A stretch of 13,905 nucleotides of DNA. Source: Cellulomonadaceae bacterium. Its GTDB lineage: Bacteria > Actinomycetota > Actinomycetes > Actinomycetales > Cellulomonadaceae. The translations under genes and the position numbers were made by a program. The notes beneath the pieces were generated by a model. The model was not told the origin of the DNA. It did no database searches and saw nothing but the letters and a program-made list of their open reading frames with translations. The stretch is taken from positions 1 to 13,905 of the forward strand of contig JAITCK010000126.1 of the NCBI GenBank assembly GCA_031283115.1, read 5' to 3'. Positions 5,350-13,093 of the stretch are shown in pieces; positions within the stretch are counted from its first letter, which is position 1, and each line of letters opens with the position of its first letter.

Positions 5350-6771
5350 ATGGATTTCACCCTGGATACCGGCAACACCGCGTGGATTCTTATCTCAGCG
5401 GCCCTCGTTTTTCTGATGACCCCCGGCCTGGCCTTCTTTTACGGCGGCATGGCCCGCGGCAAGTCTGTGCTCAACATGATGATGATGTCCTTCTCGGCTA
5501 TCGGCATCGTTGGCGTGGTCTGGTCTCTCTGGGGCTACTCGCTGGCCTTCGGGTCATCTCAGGCGGGTGGCCTGTTCGGCAACCCTCTGGAGTTTTTCGG
5601 CCTGCACATCACGGATGGGCAAGGCCCGACGGCCGGGTCGGGTATTCCCGTCATGGTGTGGATTGCCTTCCAAGCCACCTTCGCCATTATTACGGTCGCC
5701 CTCATTTCGGGCGCTATCGCCGACCGGGTCAAGTTCTCCACCTGGTGCGTGTTCGCTCTGGTGTGGGTGACGGTGGTTTACGCGCCCATGGCCCACCAGG
5801 TTTGGGGCGGCGGCATGTTGGGTGACTCCGGCTGGGTGGCCCGCATCCTGTCCACACCCATCGACTTCGCTGGCGGAACCGTCGTCCACATCAACGCTGG
5901 TGCAGCCGCCCTGGCCCTCATCCTCCTTATCGGCAAGCGTAAGGGTTTCGGCACCGAGGCCATGCGGCCCCACAACCTGCCCTTTGTCATGCTGGGTGCT
6001 GGCCTGCTCTGGTTTGGCTGGTTCGGTTTCAACGGCGGGTCGGCCCTGGCTGCCGACGCTGTGGCTGGGCGCGGCTGGGAAAACACTCTCATCGCCCCGG
6101 CAGCCGCCATGCTCACCTGGCTGGTTACTGAGCGCATCCGCGATGGTCACGCCACGTCACTGGGGGCAGCGTCTGGCGTTGTCGCAGGTCTGGTTGCTAT
6201 TACTCCGGCTGCTGGCACCGTCACTACTTACGGGGCCCTGGCTATCGGCGGCGTTGCTGGTGTGGTTTGCGCCCTGGCCATCGGCCTCAAATACACGTTG
6301 GGCTACGACGACTCTCTCGACGTGGTGGGCGTCCACCTGGTGGGCGGCCTGGTGGGTACTGTGCTCATCGGCTTCTTCGCCACCGACGGCGTGTTTGGGT
6401 CGTGGTATGCCGACGGCGCCCGGGACGGCCTCTTCTACGGGGGCGGCTGGACGCAGTTGGGTACCCAAACCCTGGTGGCTGTTATCGCCGTGGTCTGGTC
6501 CTTCTGCCTCACCTACGCTATTGGTTGGGTGTTGGGGAAGACGATGGGCTGGCGTATTTCCACTCCGGCCGAGGTTGCCGGTATTGACTTGGCCGAACAT
6601 GGCGAAACCGCCTATGACAGCATGGGGTCGATGGGGTCGCTTGGCCCGCTGTCTGGCCTGAGCATGTCGTCCATGAACTTTTCCGGCCTGACCGGCAGCC
6701 TGTCGGGTGGTCTGGGCGGCCTGTCCAGCACCCTGGCCTCGACCCCATCCACCCCCGATACGGGACGGTAA
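5350..6771 (+). CDS. amtB: Ammonium transporter AmtB
   Basis: AmtB is a trimeric membrane channel that conducts ammonium/ammonia and is blocked by the PII protein GlnK. The 473-residue product has the expected run of about 11 membrane helices. Conserved blocks are FLMTPGLAFFYGGMARGKSV (21-40), IAFQATFAIITVALISGAIADR (105-126) with the gate Phe107, the first pore His180 in FAGGTVVHINAG, WFGWFGFNGGSALAAD (221-236), and the second pore His329 in DVVGVHLVGGLVG. The C-terminal GlnK-contact segment GIDLAEHGETAYD (411-423) is intact. After it comes an unusual 50-residue tail rich in Ser, Gly, Leu and Met (424-473). There is no cleavable signal peptide; the protein begins directly with the first helix. 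It is the first gene of amtB-glnK-glnD, probably under nitrogen control through the upstream repeats. Confidence 0.96.
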   Translation: MDFTLDTGNTAWILISAALVFLMTPGLAFFYGGMARGKSVLNMMMMSFSAIGIVGVVWSLWGYSLAFGSSQAGGLFGNPLEFFGLHITDGQGPTAGSGIPVMVWIAFQATFAIITVALISGAIADRVKFSTWCVFALVWVTVVYAPMAHQVWGGGMLGDSGWVARILSTPIDFAGGTVVHINAGAAALALILLIGKRKGFGTEAMRPHNLPFVMLGAGLLWFGWFGFNGGSALAADAVAGRGWENTLIAPAAAMLTWLVTERIRDGHATSLGAASGVVAGLVAITPAAGTVTTYGALAIGGVAGVVCALAIGLKYTLGYDDSLDVVGVHLVGGLVGTVLIGFFATDGVFGSWYADGARDGLFYGGGWTQLGTQTLVAVIAVVWSFCLTYAIGWVLGKTMGWRISTPAEVAGIDLAEHGETAYDSMGSMGSLGPLSGLSMSSMNFSGLTGSLSGGLGGLSSTLASTPSTPDTGR

Positions 6772-7125
<354 letters not shown>

Positions 7126-7130
7126 CAGCC

Positions 7131-8942
7131 ATGCTGTCCACGCTCAAGAATGTCATGTACGAGGCCCCGTCACGGCCAGGTCGCGTCCGCGCTGTGACGG
7201 GGCTTCTTCGCGCCCTCTACGACGATGCGACCCAGGGGGCGGCAGACAGGACGGGCGGGGTAGGCGGGGCGGAGGGGCCTGGGGTGACGGAGGGCCTGGC
7301 CTTGGCTGCTGTCGGATCGCTGGCTCGCGGCGACATCGGGCCTGCCTCCGACCTTGATCTGGTGTTACTGCATGATGGGCGCAGCCGCAGTTACGGTGAC
7401 GTGGCGGCTATTGCCAACAAACTCTGGTACCCCCTCTGGGATTCGGGGGTCACCCTGGATCATTCCGTGCGGTCTATCGCTGAAACGCGGCTGGTTGCCA
7501 AGGCCGACCTCCCCGCCGTTGTCGGCTGGCTGGACGTTGCCCCCATCGCCGGGGATGCGGGGCTTGTTCAGTCTGTGGCCGGGCAGGTTCTGGCTGATTG
7601 GCGGGCCGCCATCCGCAAACGTCTGCCCGAACTCCTGGCCGATGCCGCCAGCCGGGCCGCCCGGGTCGGCGACCTGGCTTACCTCATCGAACCCGACCTC
7701 AAAGAAGCCCGAGGTGGCCTACGCGACGCCGTCGTCCTCGATGCCCTGGCTGCCGCCTGGCTGACCGACCGGCCGCGCGGCCCTGTCGACCAGGCACGAA
7801 ACTTCCTGCTTGACGTGCGTGACGAACTACAGCGGGTCACCCATCGGCGCTCCAACCGCCTGCTCCTAGCCGACCTGGACGATGTGGCCGCCCACCTGGG
7901 CTTCGATACCGACCCAGACGACTTACTGGCCGCTGTAGCCAACGCCGGACGGCACATCGCCTACGCCTTAGACGTGGCCGGACGACAGGCAAGAGCAGCC
8001 GGTGGCGCGGAGTCTGGCAGGCCGGGGGCAGCCTTCCGCAGCACCTTTATTGTGCGAGGCCGCCGCAGCGCACCCCGCCTGCCCGCCGTCGCAGAAGGAT
8101 TCGTCAACGCCGACGGGGAGATTGTTTTGGCGGCAGGATTCGACCCCGCCGCCGACCCCTGCGCCTCCCTGCGGGCCGCCGCCGCATCAGCGACCAGCGG
8201 CCTGCCCATCTCCCCGGTCACCGTCACCGCGCTGGCCGCCTGCCCGCCCCTGCCCCAGCCTTGGCCTGCACAAGCCCGCGACCACCTGTTGACGCTGCTG
8301 GCCAGCGGGCGGGCACAAATCCCCGTCTGGGAGGCCCTCGACCTGGCCGGTATCGTCACCCGATGGATACCCGAATGGGCTGGCGTCCGCAACAAGCCGC
8401 AACGGGCCGCCTTCCACCGGCACACCGTCGACCGCCACCTCATCGAAGTGGCAGCCCAGGCTGCAGAACTTTTGCCCGGCGGGCCACACTCAGTGACGCC
8501 AGACGGCAGCGACCATCCGCTGGCCCGTTGGGACGTAATACTGCTGGCCGCCCTCCTCCACGACATCGGCAAACGCCGACAGGCCAGCGACAGCGACCAC
8601 AGTATCGACGGTGCCCGCATCGCCCCCGTCATTCTTGAACGCATGGGATTCGATGAAGACGTCATCGCCGATGTGGCGCGGCTGATCCGCAACCACTTGC
8701 GCCTAGCCGACCTCGCCACCCGCTGCGACCCAGGCGATCCTGTTGTTGTGGAACAGCTGCTCGTCGCTGTCGACCATCGGCGCGACCTCCTCGCTGAACT
8801 GCGCATCCTCACCCAAGCCGACTCAGCCAGCCTCAGAGAAGCCGGGGCACCCTCCATCGGAAGCGGAGCCGCCGGATGGACGCCCTGGCGGGCCAGCCTC
8901 GTCAACACGCTGACGTCCAGCGCGCTGGCAGCCCTCACATAG
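7131..8942 (+). CDS. glnD: PII nucleotidylyltransferase GlnD, lacking ACT domains
   Basis: GlnD adds a nucleotide to the PII T-loop tyrosine when nitrogen is short and removes it when glutamine is high. The 603-residue product shows a nucleotidyltransferase domain with [19 protein letters not shown] (62-80; Asp74 and Asp76 bind metal) and the GlnD helical linker with [13 protein letters not shown] (188-200). An HD hydrolase domain follows, with FHRHTVDRH (428-436), LLHDIGKRR (475-483) and [10 protein letters not shown] (489-498). It stops just after the motif that closes the HD module (LTQADS...[12 protein letters not shown]). The two C-terminal ACT domains that bind glutamine in full-length enzymes of about 800-890 residues are absent. 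The next gene starts 6 nt later, so no remnant exists. It begins 5 nt after glnK with no clear ribosome site, suggesting coupling; an alternative ATG is at 7155. The Gly-rich insert at 41-53 precedes the catalytic motif. Confidence 0.93.
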   Translation: MLSTLKNVMYEAPSRPGRVRAVTGLLRALYDDATQGAADRTGGVGGAEGPGVTEGLALAAVGSLARGDIGPASDLDLVLLHDGRSRSYGDVAAIANKLWYPLWDSGVTLDHSVRSIAETRLVAKADLPAVVGWLDVAPIAGDAGLVQSVAGQVLADWRAAIRKRLPELLADAASRAARVGDLAYLIEPDLKEARGGLRDAVVLDALAAAWLTDRPRGPVDQARNFLLDVRDELQRVTHRRSNRLLLADLDDVAAHLGFDTDPDDLLAAVANAGRHIAYALDVAGRQARAAGGAESGRPGAAFRSTFIVRGRRSAPRLPAVAEGFVNADGEIVLAAGFDPAADPCASLRAAAASATSGLPISPVTVTALAACPPLPQPWPAQARDHLLTLLASGRAQIPVWEALDLAGIVTRWIPEWAGVRNKPQRAAFHRHTVDRHLIEVAAQAAELLPGGPHSVTPDGSDHPLARWDVILLAALLHDIGKRRQASDSDHSIDGARIAPVILERMGFDEDVIADVARLIRNHLRLADLATRCDPGDPVVVEQLLVAVDHRRDLLAELRILTQADSASLREAGAPSIGSGAAGWTPWRASLVNTLTSSALAALT

Positions 8943-8948
8943 GGCAAG

Positions 8949-9440
8949 ATGGGGCGCATGACACAGCCCACCTACACCGTTCCCGGCCTTGACCTTGCCG
9001 ATGCTGGCACCGTCATCGACGCCCTCCAAATGCGCTTGCACGCGCTCAACGACCTCCACCTGACCCTCAAACACATTCACTGGAACGTGGTAGGCCCCAA
9101 CTTTGTGGCCGTCCACGAAATGCTTGACCCGCAAATCGACGACGTCCGCCTCATGGCCGATGCCGTCGCCGAACGCATCGCCACCCTGGGCGGCGTGCCC
9201 GTAGGCACCCCCGGCGCACTAGTGGCTGCCCGCACCTGGGAGGAATACACGCTGGGTAAAGCCGACGCCATGACCCACCTCAAAGCCCTCGACGCCTTCC
9301 TGGGCACTGTCATTGGCGGCCACCGTGAAGCCGTCGACGCCACCGGCGACCTCGACGCCGTCACCGAAGGCATCGTCCTGGCTCAACTGGAAGAACTCGA
9401 AAAGTATTTGTGGTTCGTCCGCGCCCACCTCGACCGGTAG
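8949..9440 (+). CDS. dps: Dps family DNA-binding ferritin-like protein
   Basis: Dps proteins form 12-subunit shells that oxidise and store iron, consuming hydrogen peroxide and protecting DNA. The 163-residue product has the full ferroxidase signature, LTLKHIHWNVVGPNFVAVHEMLDP then DAVAERIATLGG, giving His44, His56, Asp60, Asp71 and Glu75. The N-terminus is short (MGRMTQPTYTVPGL) and not clearly basic, so DNA binding by a Lys-rich tail is not evident. Two starts are possible: ATG 8949, with AGGG at 8941-8944 only 4 nt away, and ATG 8958, which would remove MGR; I list the first. It lies 6 nt after glnD, so it may be co-transcribed with the nitrogen operon, which is unusual company for an iron/stress gene. 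Confidence 0.93.
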   Translation: MGRMTQPTYTVPGLDLADAGTVIDALQMRLHALNDLHLTLKHIHWNVVGPNFVAVHEMLDPQIDDVRLMADAVAERIATLGGVPVGTPGALVAARTWEEYTLGKADAMTHLKALDAFLGTVIGGHREAVDATGDLDAVTEGIVLAQLEELEKYLWFVRAHLDR

Positions 9441-9459
9441 AACCCACCTCGACCGTTAG
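9424..9459 (+). repeat. 17-bp tandem direct repeat at the dps stop codon
   Basis: CCCACCTCGACCGGTAG (9424-9440, coding for the last residues and stop of Dps) is repeated as CCCACCTCGACCGTTAG (9443-9459) with one mismatch and a period of 19 bp. The second copy is outside the gene. It looks like a small local duplication of the gene end. Confidence 0.7.
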
Positions 9460-9544
9460 ATCGGTTCGCGGTTGTTCCTGACGGCTTCCGCATTCGATAC
9501 AGCACGACCCAGCCTGATGTAACCCATAACAACCCGCTACGGTG

Positions 9545-9584
9545 ACGCCCGAACCGCCCCGCTCTGCCAGGGAAGTTCGGGCGT
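9545..9584 (+). terminator. Stem-loop between dps and ffh, probable terminator
   Basis: ACGCCCGAAC (9545-9554) pairs perfectly with GTTCGGGCGT (9575-9584) around a 20-nt loop. No run of T follows, but T-less hairpin terminators are common in high-G+C bacteria, and the position after dps and before the ffh ribosome site fits an operon end. The rest of the 221-bp gap holds a weak 7-bp inverted repeat (9470-9476 with 9528-9534) and TTGACC at 9612-9617, which would suit a -35 box for ffh although no good -10 follows at 16-18 bp. Confidence 0.5.
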
Positions 9585-9661
9585 TGGCGTGTGTGCGGGT
9601 AATCTTGGATGTTGACCTGCCCTGCTCTGTGAGCATTTGCCGTAACTAAAGGACTTTCCCG

Positions 9662-11317
9662 GTGTTCAACTCCCTGTCAGACCGGCTTACCGCAACATTC
9701 AAAAACCTGCGCACCCGCGGGAAACTGTCTGAAGCTGACATTGACGCGACCATTCGGGAGATCCGTCGTGCCCTGCTCGACGCCGACGTGGCCGTGCCCG
9801 TGGTCCGCGAGTTTTGTGGGGTAGTGCGCGAACGGGCGTTGAGCGCAGAAGTGTCCGGGGCGCTCAACCCGGCCCAGCAGGTCATCAAGATTGTTCACGA
9901 CGAGTTGGTGGACGTGCTCGGCGGGGCCACCCGGCCCCTGTACCTGTCCAAGGTGCCACCCACCGTCATCATGCTGGCTGGTCTGCAGGGTGCCGGTAAA
10001 ACGACCCTGGCTGGAAAGTTGGCGCTGGCTCTCAAAGGGCAAGGACACACCCCTGTCCTGGTCGCCGCTGACCTGCAGCGACCCAACGCCGTCCAACAGT
10101 TGTCCATCGTCGCGGGCAACGCCGGGGTGGCCGTCTACGCCCCGCATCCGGGCAACACGTCGGGCATTGACGACGACTCGCTGATGCCGACCGGTGACCC
10201 CGTGCAGGTGGCCCGTGACGGTGTCGCCTACGCCCGCGACAAGCAGCATGACATTGTCAACGTTGACACGGCAGGCCGCCTGGGTGTTGACGCCACGCTG
10301 ATGAAGCAGGCCGCCGACATTCGCGCTGCCATCAACCCTGATGATGTCCTCTTCGTCATCGACGCCATGATTGGTCAGGATGCCGTCAACACGGCCGTCT
10401 CCTTCCAAGAGGGCGTCGACTTTACGGGCGTGGTTCTGTCCAAACTGGACGGTGACGCTCGCGGTGGCGCCGCCCTGTCCGTGGCCAAGGTGACCGGCAG
10501 GCCCATCATGTTCGCCTCCACGGGCGAAAAACTCAGCGACTTCGAGGTGTTCCACCCCGACCGCATGGCCGGTCGCATCCTCGACATGGGCGACGTGCTC
10601 ACCCTGATTGAGCAGGCCGAGAAGGCGTTTGACGCCGCCGAAGCCGAAAAAATGGCTGCCAAAGTTGCCGCAGGCGACGACTTCACTTTGGGCGATTTTC
10701 TGGTTCAGATGGAACAGTTGAAGAAACTTGGCTCCATGAAAAAAATGCTCGGCATGATGCCCGGAATGGGTGCCATGCGCGAGCAAATCGACAACTTTGA
10801 CGACCGTGAAGTCGACCGCATCAAGGCCATTATCCAGTCGATGACCCCTGCCGAGCGGGAAACCCCCCGGATTATCGACGGGTCACGGCGGGCAAGAATT
10901 GCCCGAGGCTCGGGGTCGACGACGACGGCGGTCAACCAGTTGCTTGACAGGTTTGGCCAGGCGCAAAAGATGATGCGGCAGATGGGCAAGGGCGGTATGG
11001 GGGCTGGCCCCGGCGGGATGCCCATGATGCCAGGCGGCCCCGGCATGGGCTTCGGCAAAAAAGCCTCCGGCCGGATGGCCCCCCCGCCCAAGGGCAAAAA
11101 GGGCAAGTCTGGCAACCCCGCAAAGCGGGCTGCGCAGGAGAAGGCCGCCATGCAGCGGGCGCTGGGGGGCGGGCCTGTTGGTGCAGGCGGCGGTGACGCT
11201 GCTGGTTCCGCCTTCGGCTTAGGCGGTTCAGGCGGCGGCAAAACTCCGTCGGCCCCGTCCGCTGCCGACCTGGCTAACCTCAACCTCCCCGAAGGCCTCG
11301 ACAAACTCCTCGGCTAA
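9662..11317 (+). CDS. ffh: Signal recognition particle protein Ffh (SRP54)
   Basis: Ffh is the GTPase of the signal recognition particle; with 4.5S RNA it binds signal sequences and delivers ribosomes to FtsY at the membrane. The 551-residue product has the N domain (FNSLSDRLTATFKNLRTRGKLSEADID), then the G domain with GLQGAGKTT (107-115), AADLQRPNAVQQL (135-147), DTAGR (202-206), IDAMIGQDAV (233-242) and KLDGDARGGA (261-270). The M domain follows with FTLGDFLVQMEQLKKLGSMKKMLGMMPGM and the RNA-binding SRRARIARGSGS (408-419). The last 110 or so residues are a Gly/Met/Lys/Pro-rich tail, longer than in E. coli Ffh (453 residues), ending LNLPEGLDKLLG. A small insert (about 165-178) lies before GDPVQVAR. 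GTG 9662 is chosen because it gives the family N-terminus and has AAAGGA 8 nt upstream. Confidence 0.97.
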   Translation: MFNSLSDRLTATFKNLRTRGKLSEADIDATIREIRRALLDADVAVPVVREFCGVVRERALSAEVSGALNPAQQVIKIVHDELVDVLGGATRPLYLSKVPPTVIMLAGLQGAGKTTLAGKLALALKGQGHTPVLVAADLQRPNAVQQLSIVAGNAGVAVYAPHPGNTSGIDDDSLMPTGDPVQVARDGVAYARDKQHDIVNVDTAGRLGVDATLMKQAADIRAAINPDDVLFVIDAMIGQDAVNTAVSFQEGVDFTGVVLSKLDGDARGGAALSVAKVTGRPIMFASTGEKLSDFEVFHPDRMAGRILDMGDVLTLIEQAEKAFDAAEAEKMAAKVAAGDDFTLGDFLVQMEQLKKLGSMKKMLGMMPGMGAMREQIDNFDDREVDRIKAIIQSMTPAERETPRIIDGSRRARIARGSGSTTTAVNQLLDRFGQAQKMMRQMGKGGMGAGPGGMPMMPGGPGMGFGKKASGRMAPPPKGKKGKSGNPAKRAAQEKAAMQRALGGGPVGAGGGDAAGSAFGLGGSGGGKTPSAPSAADLANLNLPEGLDKLLG

Positions 11318-11384
11318 CCTGCTGGCCCGTCATTATTCGGTAGGCATGGGCATCCATTCAAACTTGCCATGAGTGACCGTAACC

Positions 11385-11439
11385 GATGCGATAGCAGTGG
11401 TAATGCGCGATAAACGATGTCATCGCATCACTGTGATGC
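11385..11439. promoter_or_regulatory. Overlapping palindromes upstream of the MATE gene
   Basis: Three inverted repeats crowd this stretch: GCATCAC-T-GTGATGC (11425-11439, perfect 7-bp arms), CGATG-T-CATCG (11415-11425, perfect 5-bp arms), and GATGCGAT (11385-11392) matching ATCGCATC (11422-11429). They share bases, so in RNA they could form alternative hairpins; in DNA they could be operators for a small repressor. A possible promoter, TTGCCA (11364-11369) with TGCGAT (11387-11392) at 17-bp spacing, would place them just after the transcription start. The rest of the 175-bp gap after ffh shows nothing clear, and no ffh terminator is evident. Confidence 0.45.
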
Positions 11440-11492
11440 AAGAGTTTGGACTCACTCCGCGAGGTCTGGCTGTCCGTAGAAAGGAGGATGGT

Positions 11493-12914
11493 GTGTTGCC
11501 TGGCAACGGCTCGTCTCTCAACCGGGACATTGTGGGTTTGGCTGTGCCTGCCTTGGGGTCGCTGGTGGCGGGGCCGCTCTTTGTGCTGGCTGATACGGCC
11601 ATTGTCGGGCATGTGGGGCAGGCTGCGTTGGCTGGGCTGTCGCTGGCGTCTAACCTGGTGATGCTGGTTGTTGGCTTGTGTGTCTTTCTTGTTTTTGCGA
11701 CAACGACGACGGTGGCGCGGCTGAGCGGCGCTGGCCGTTCCGCAGAGGCGTTGCGGGCCGGGGTTGACGGAATGTGGCTGGCCGCAGGCCTGGGCGTTGT
11801 CATTGCTGTGGCCATGTTTACCCTCGCACCCTGGGCGACTTCTGCGTTAGGCGGGACGGGCGAGGTGGCTGTGCAGTCGGTGGCCTACCTGCGGGCGGTG
11901 GCGCCCGGGATGCCGGGGATGCTCATCGTGTTGGCTGCGACCGGCGCCCTGCGGGGTGTGAAAAACCTGCGGGCGCCGCTGGTCGTGGCTGCGGTTGGCG
12001 CTGCCGTCAATGCGGGGCTCAACTATGTGCTCGTGTTTGGGGGGGAGTGGGGGATTGCTGGGTCGGGCGCTGGTACGGCCCTGGTTCAGTGGGGGATGGC
12101 TCTGTGGCTGGCGGTGCTTGTGGCACGGGGTGCCCGACGGCGTGGGGTGGCTTTACGTCCAGCGCCTGCCGGTGTGTGGGGCGGCATGGTCGAGGGCACG
12201 CCGCTGCTGGTGCGAACCCTCTCGCTGCGGGCGGCCATCATCCTGACCGTTGTGGTGGCAACCCGTATGGGTGACGTTGTGTTAGCGGGGCATCAGATTG
12301 TCGGCAGCGTGTGGGGATTCGCGGCCTTCGCGCTGGATGCGCTGGCTATCGCCGCGCAGGCTCTTATCGGCCATGCGGTCGGTGCGGGCCGCGTCGATGA
12401 CGTGAGGTCGATTCTACGGCGCTGCATTATGTGGGGGATTGCCGGTGGACTGGTGTTGGGCGCCGTTGTCGCTGGTGGTGCGGGGTGGATTGCGCCGATG
12501 TTTACCGGGTCGGTTGCGGTGCGGGATGCTGCCGTTGCCGGGCTGGTTGTCGTTGGTGTGATGATGCCGCTGGGCGGGTTCGTTTTTGTGCTCGACGGCG
12601 TGCTCATGGGTACTGGCGATGGACGATTCCTTGCAGGCGCCGGACTGGTGACTGTGGCCGTCTACCTGCCGGTTCTGTGGGGTGTCGATGCCTGGGCCGC
12701 TGTGGCGCAGGGGAGTGGTGGTTGGGGCGCTTCGCTGCGGGCCATGATGCCGTGGGGGCAGGTGGCCGACGGCGCCAGTTTCAGTAGTGCGACAGGCCTG
12801 GCCTGGCTGTGGATAGCCTTCGCCGGTATTTTTATGGCCGCCCGAGCCACCACCACCGCCCACCGCATCCGCAACTCCGCCTGGCTGGCGTCGTCGCCGC
12901 ATCGCAAGGTGTGA
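11493..12914 (+). CDS. MATE family efflux transporter, DinF-like
   Basis: MATE proteins export drugs and other compounds in exchange for H+ or Na+ across the inner membrane. The 473-residue product is almost entirely hydrophobic, with about 12 helices. It starts with the DinF-type block NRDIVGLAVPALGSLVAGPLFVLADTAIVGHVG and has a second-half repeat around LSLRAAIILTVVVATRMGDVVLAGHQI. FALDALAIAAQALIGHAVGAGR, LDGVLMGTGDGRFL and AWLWIAFAGIFMAARA are also typical of the DinF subfamily. A loop of about 40 residues before the last helix (DAWAAVAQGSGG...) looks expanded. GTG 11493 is chosen because AAGGAGG (11481-11487) lies 5 nt upstream; the frame is open further back to 11373, but that part codes for nothing MATE-like. 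Codon use is richer in G and T (many GTG, GTT, TTG) than in neighbouring genes, and it interrupts the usual ffh-rpsP order, so it may have been inserted. Substrate unknown. Confidence 0.9.
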   Translation: MLPGNGSSLNRDIVGLAVPALGSLVAGPLFVLADTAIVGHVGQAALAGLSLASNLVMLVVGLCVFLVFATTTTVARLSGAGRSAEALRAGVDGMWLAAGLGVVIAVAMFTLAPWATSALGGTGEVAVQSVAYLRAVAPGMPGMLIVLAATGALRGVKNLRAPLVVAAVGAAVNAGLNYVLVFGGEWGIAGSGAGTALVQWGMALWLAVLVARGARRRGVALRPAPAGVWGGMVEGTPLLVRTLSLRAAIILTVVVATRMGDVVLAGHQIVGSVWGFAAFALDALAIAAQALIGHAVGAGRVDDVRSILRRCIMWGIAGGLVLGAVVAGGAGWIAPMFTGSVAVRDAAVAGLVVVGVMMPLGGFVFVLDGVLMGTGDGRFLAGAGLVTVAVYLPVLWGVDAWAAVAQGSGGWGASLRAMMPWGQVADGASFSSATGLAWLWIAFAGIFMAARATTTAHRIRNSAWLASSPHRKV

Positions 12915-12959
12915 TGTTCGTCTGGGCTTCGAGGTGGATTCGCTTTGGGGGTGGAGGTC

Positions 12960-12968
12960 TGGCATAAT
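12960..12968 (+). promoter_or_regulatory. Extended -10 promoter for rpsP
   Basis: TGGCATAAT contains CATAAT (12963-12968, 5 of 6 matches to TATAAT) preceded by the TGn of an extended -10 box. The -35 region (about 12939-12945, TTCGCT) is poor, as is usual with extended -10 promoters. Transcription would begin near 12975, giving an rpsP leader of roughly 120 nt. Confidence 0.6.
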
Positions 12969-12990
12969 GTGGCGGTTGCCTGGGGCGGCT

Positions 12991-13051
12991 CTGCTGGAAA
13001 CGGGGGAGTGGCGTCGGGCCGCGACTCAAATCCGCGCTGCCACTCCAGCAG
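12991..13051 (+). promoter_or_regulatory. Large hairpin in the rpsP leader
   Basis: GAGTGGC (13006-13012) pairs with GCCACTC (13039-13045), and CTGCTG (12991-12996) pairs with CAGCAG (13046-13051), so the 3' arm is a continuous 13-nt strand and the 5' arm has a 9-nt bulge (12997-13005). The 26-nt loop can form an inner CGCG/CGCG stem. An alternative 8-bp pairing, GGAGTGGC/GCCACTCC (13005-13012, 13039-13046), competes. It ends 28 nt before the AGGAG ribosome site. A protein-binding leader controlling rpsP expression is possible; no such element is known to me for this operon. Confidence 0.45.
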
Positions 13052-13093
13052 GCTGCGGCCTTGTCACCACTACAGAAACAGGAGACGCCACTC

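Noticed and set aside
8930..8948. Frameshift or early stop as the cause of the short GlnD.
   Set aside because: No frame downstream of 8942 codes for ACT-domain sequence; the Dps gene starts at once. The ACT region is absent, not disrupted.
9677..10786. Long open frame of about 370 codons on the - strand across ffh.
   Set aside because: It lies opposite a strongly conserved gene, is His/Gly/Val-rich without any recognisable domain, and is the usual antisense artefact of high G+C coding DNA. The same applies to the long antisense frames at 7961-8971, 829-1614, 5554-6150 and 6157-6912.
11373..11492. Upstream extension of the MATE protein to a GTG at 11373.
   Set aside because: The added 40 residues resemble no MATE N-terminus and would overlap the palindromes, whereas GTG 11493 has AAGGAGG at ideal spacing.
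13003..13047. tRNA-like sequence: CTCAAAT loop between CGCG arms followed by GCCACTCCA.
   Set aside because: The span is only about 45 nt, the base equivalent to invariant G53 would be A facing C, and no D-arm or anticodon arm fits. It is better explained as the rpsP leader hairpin.
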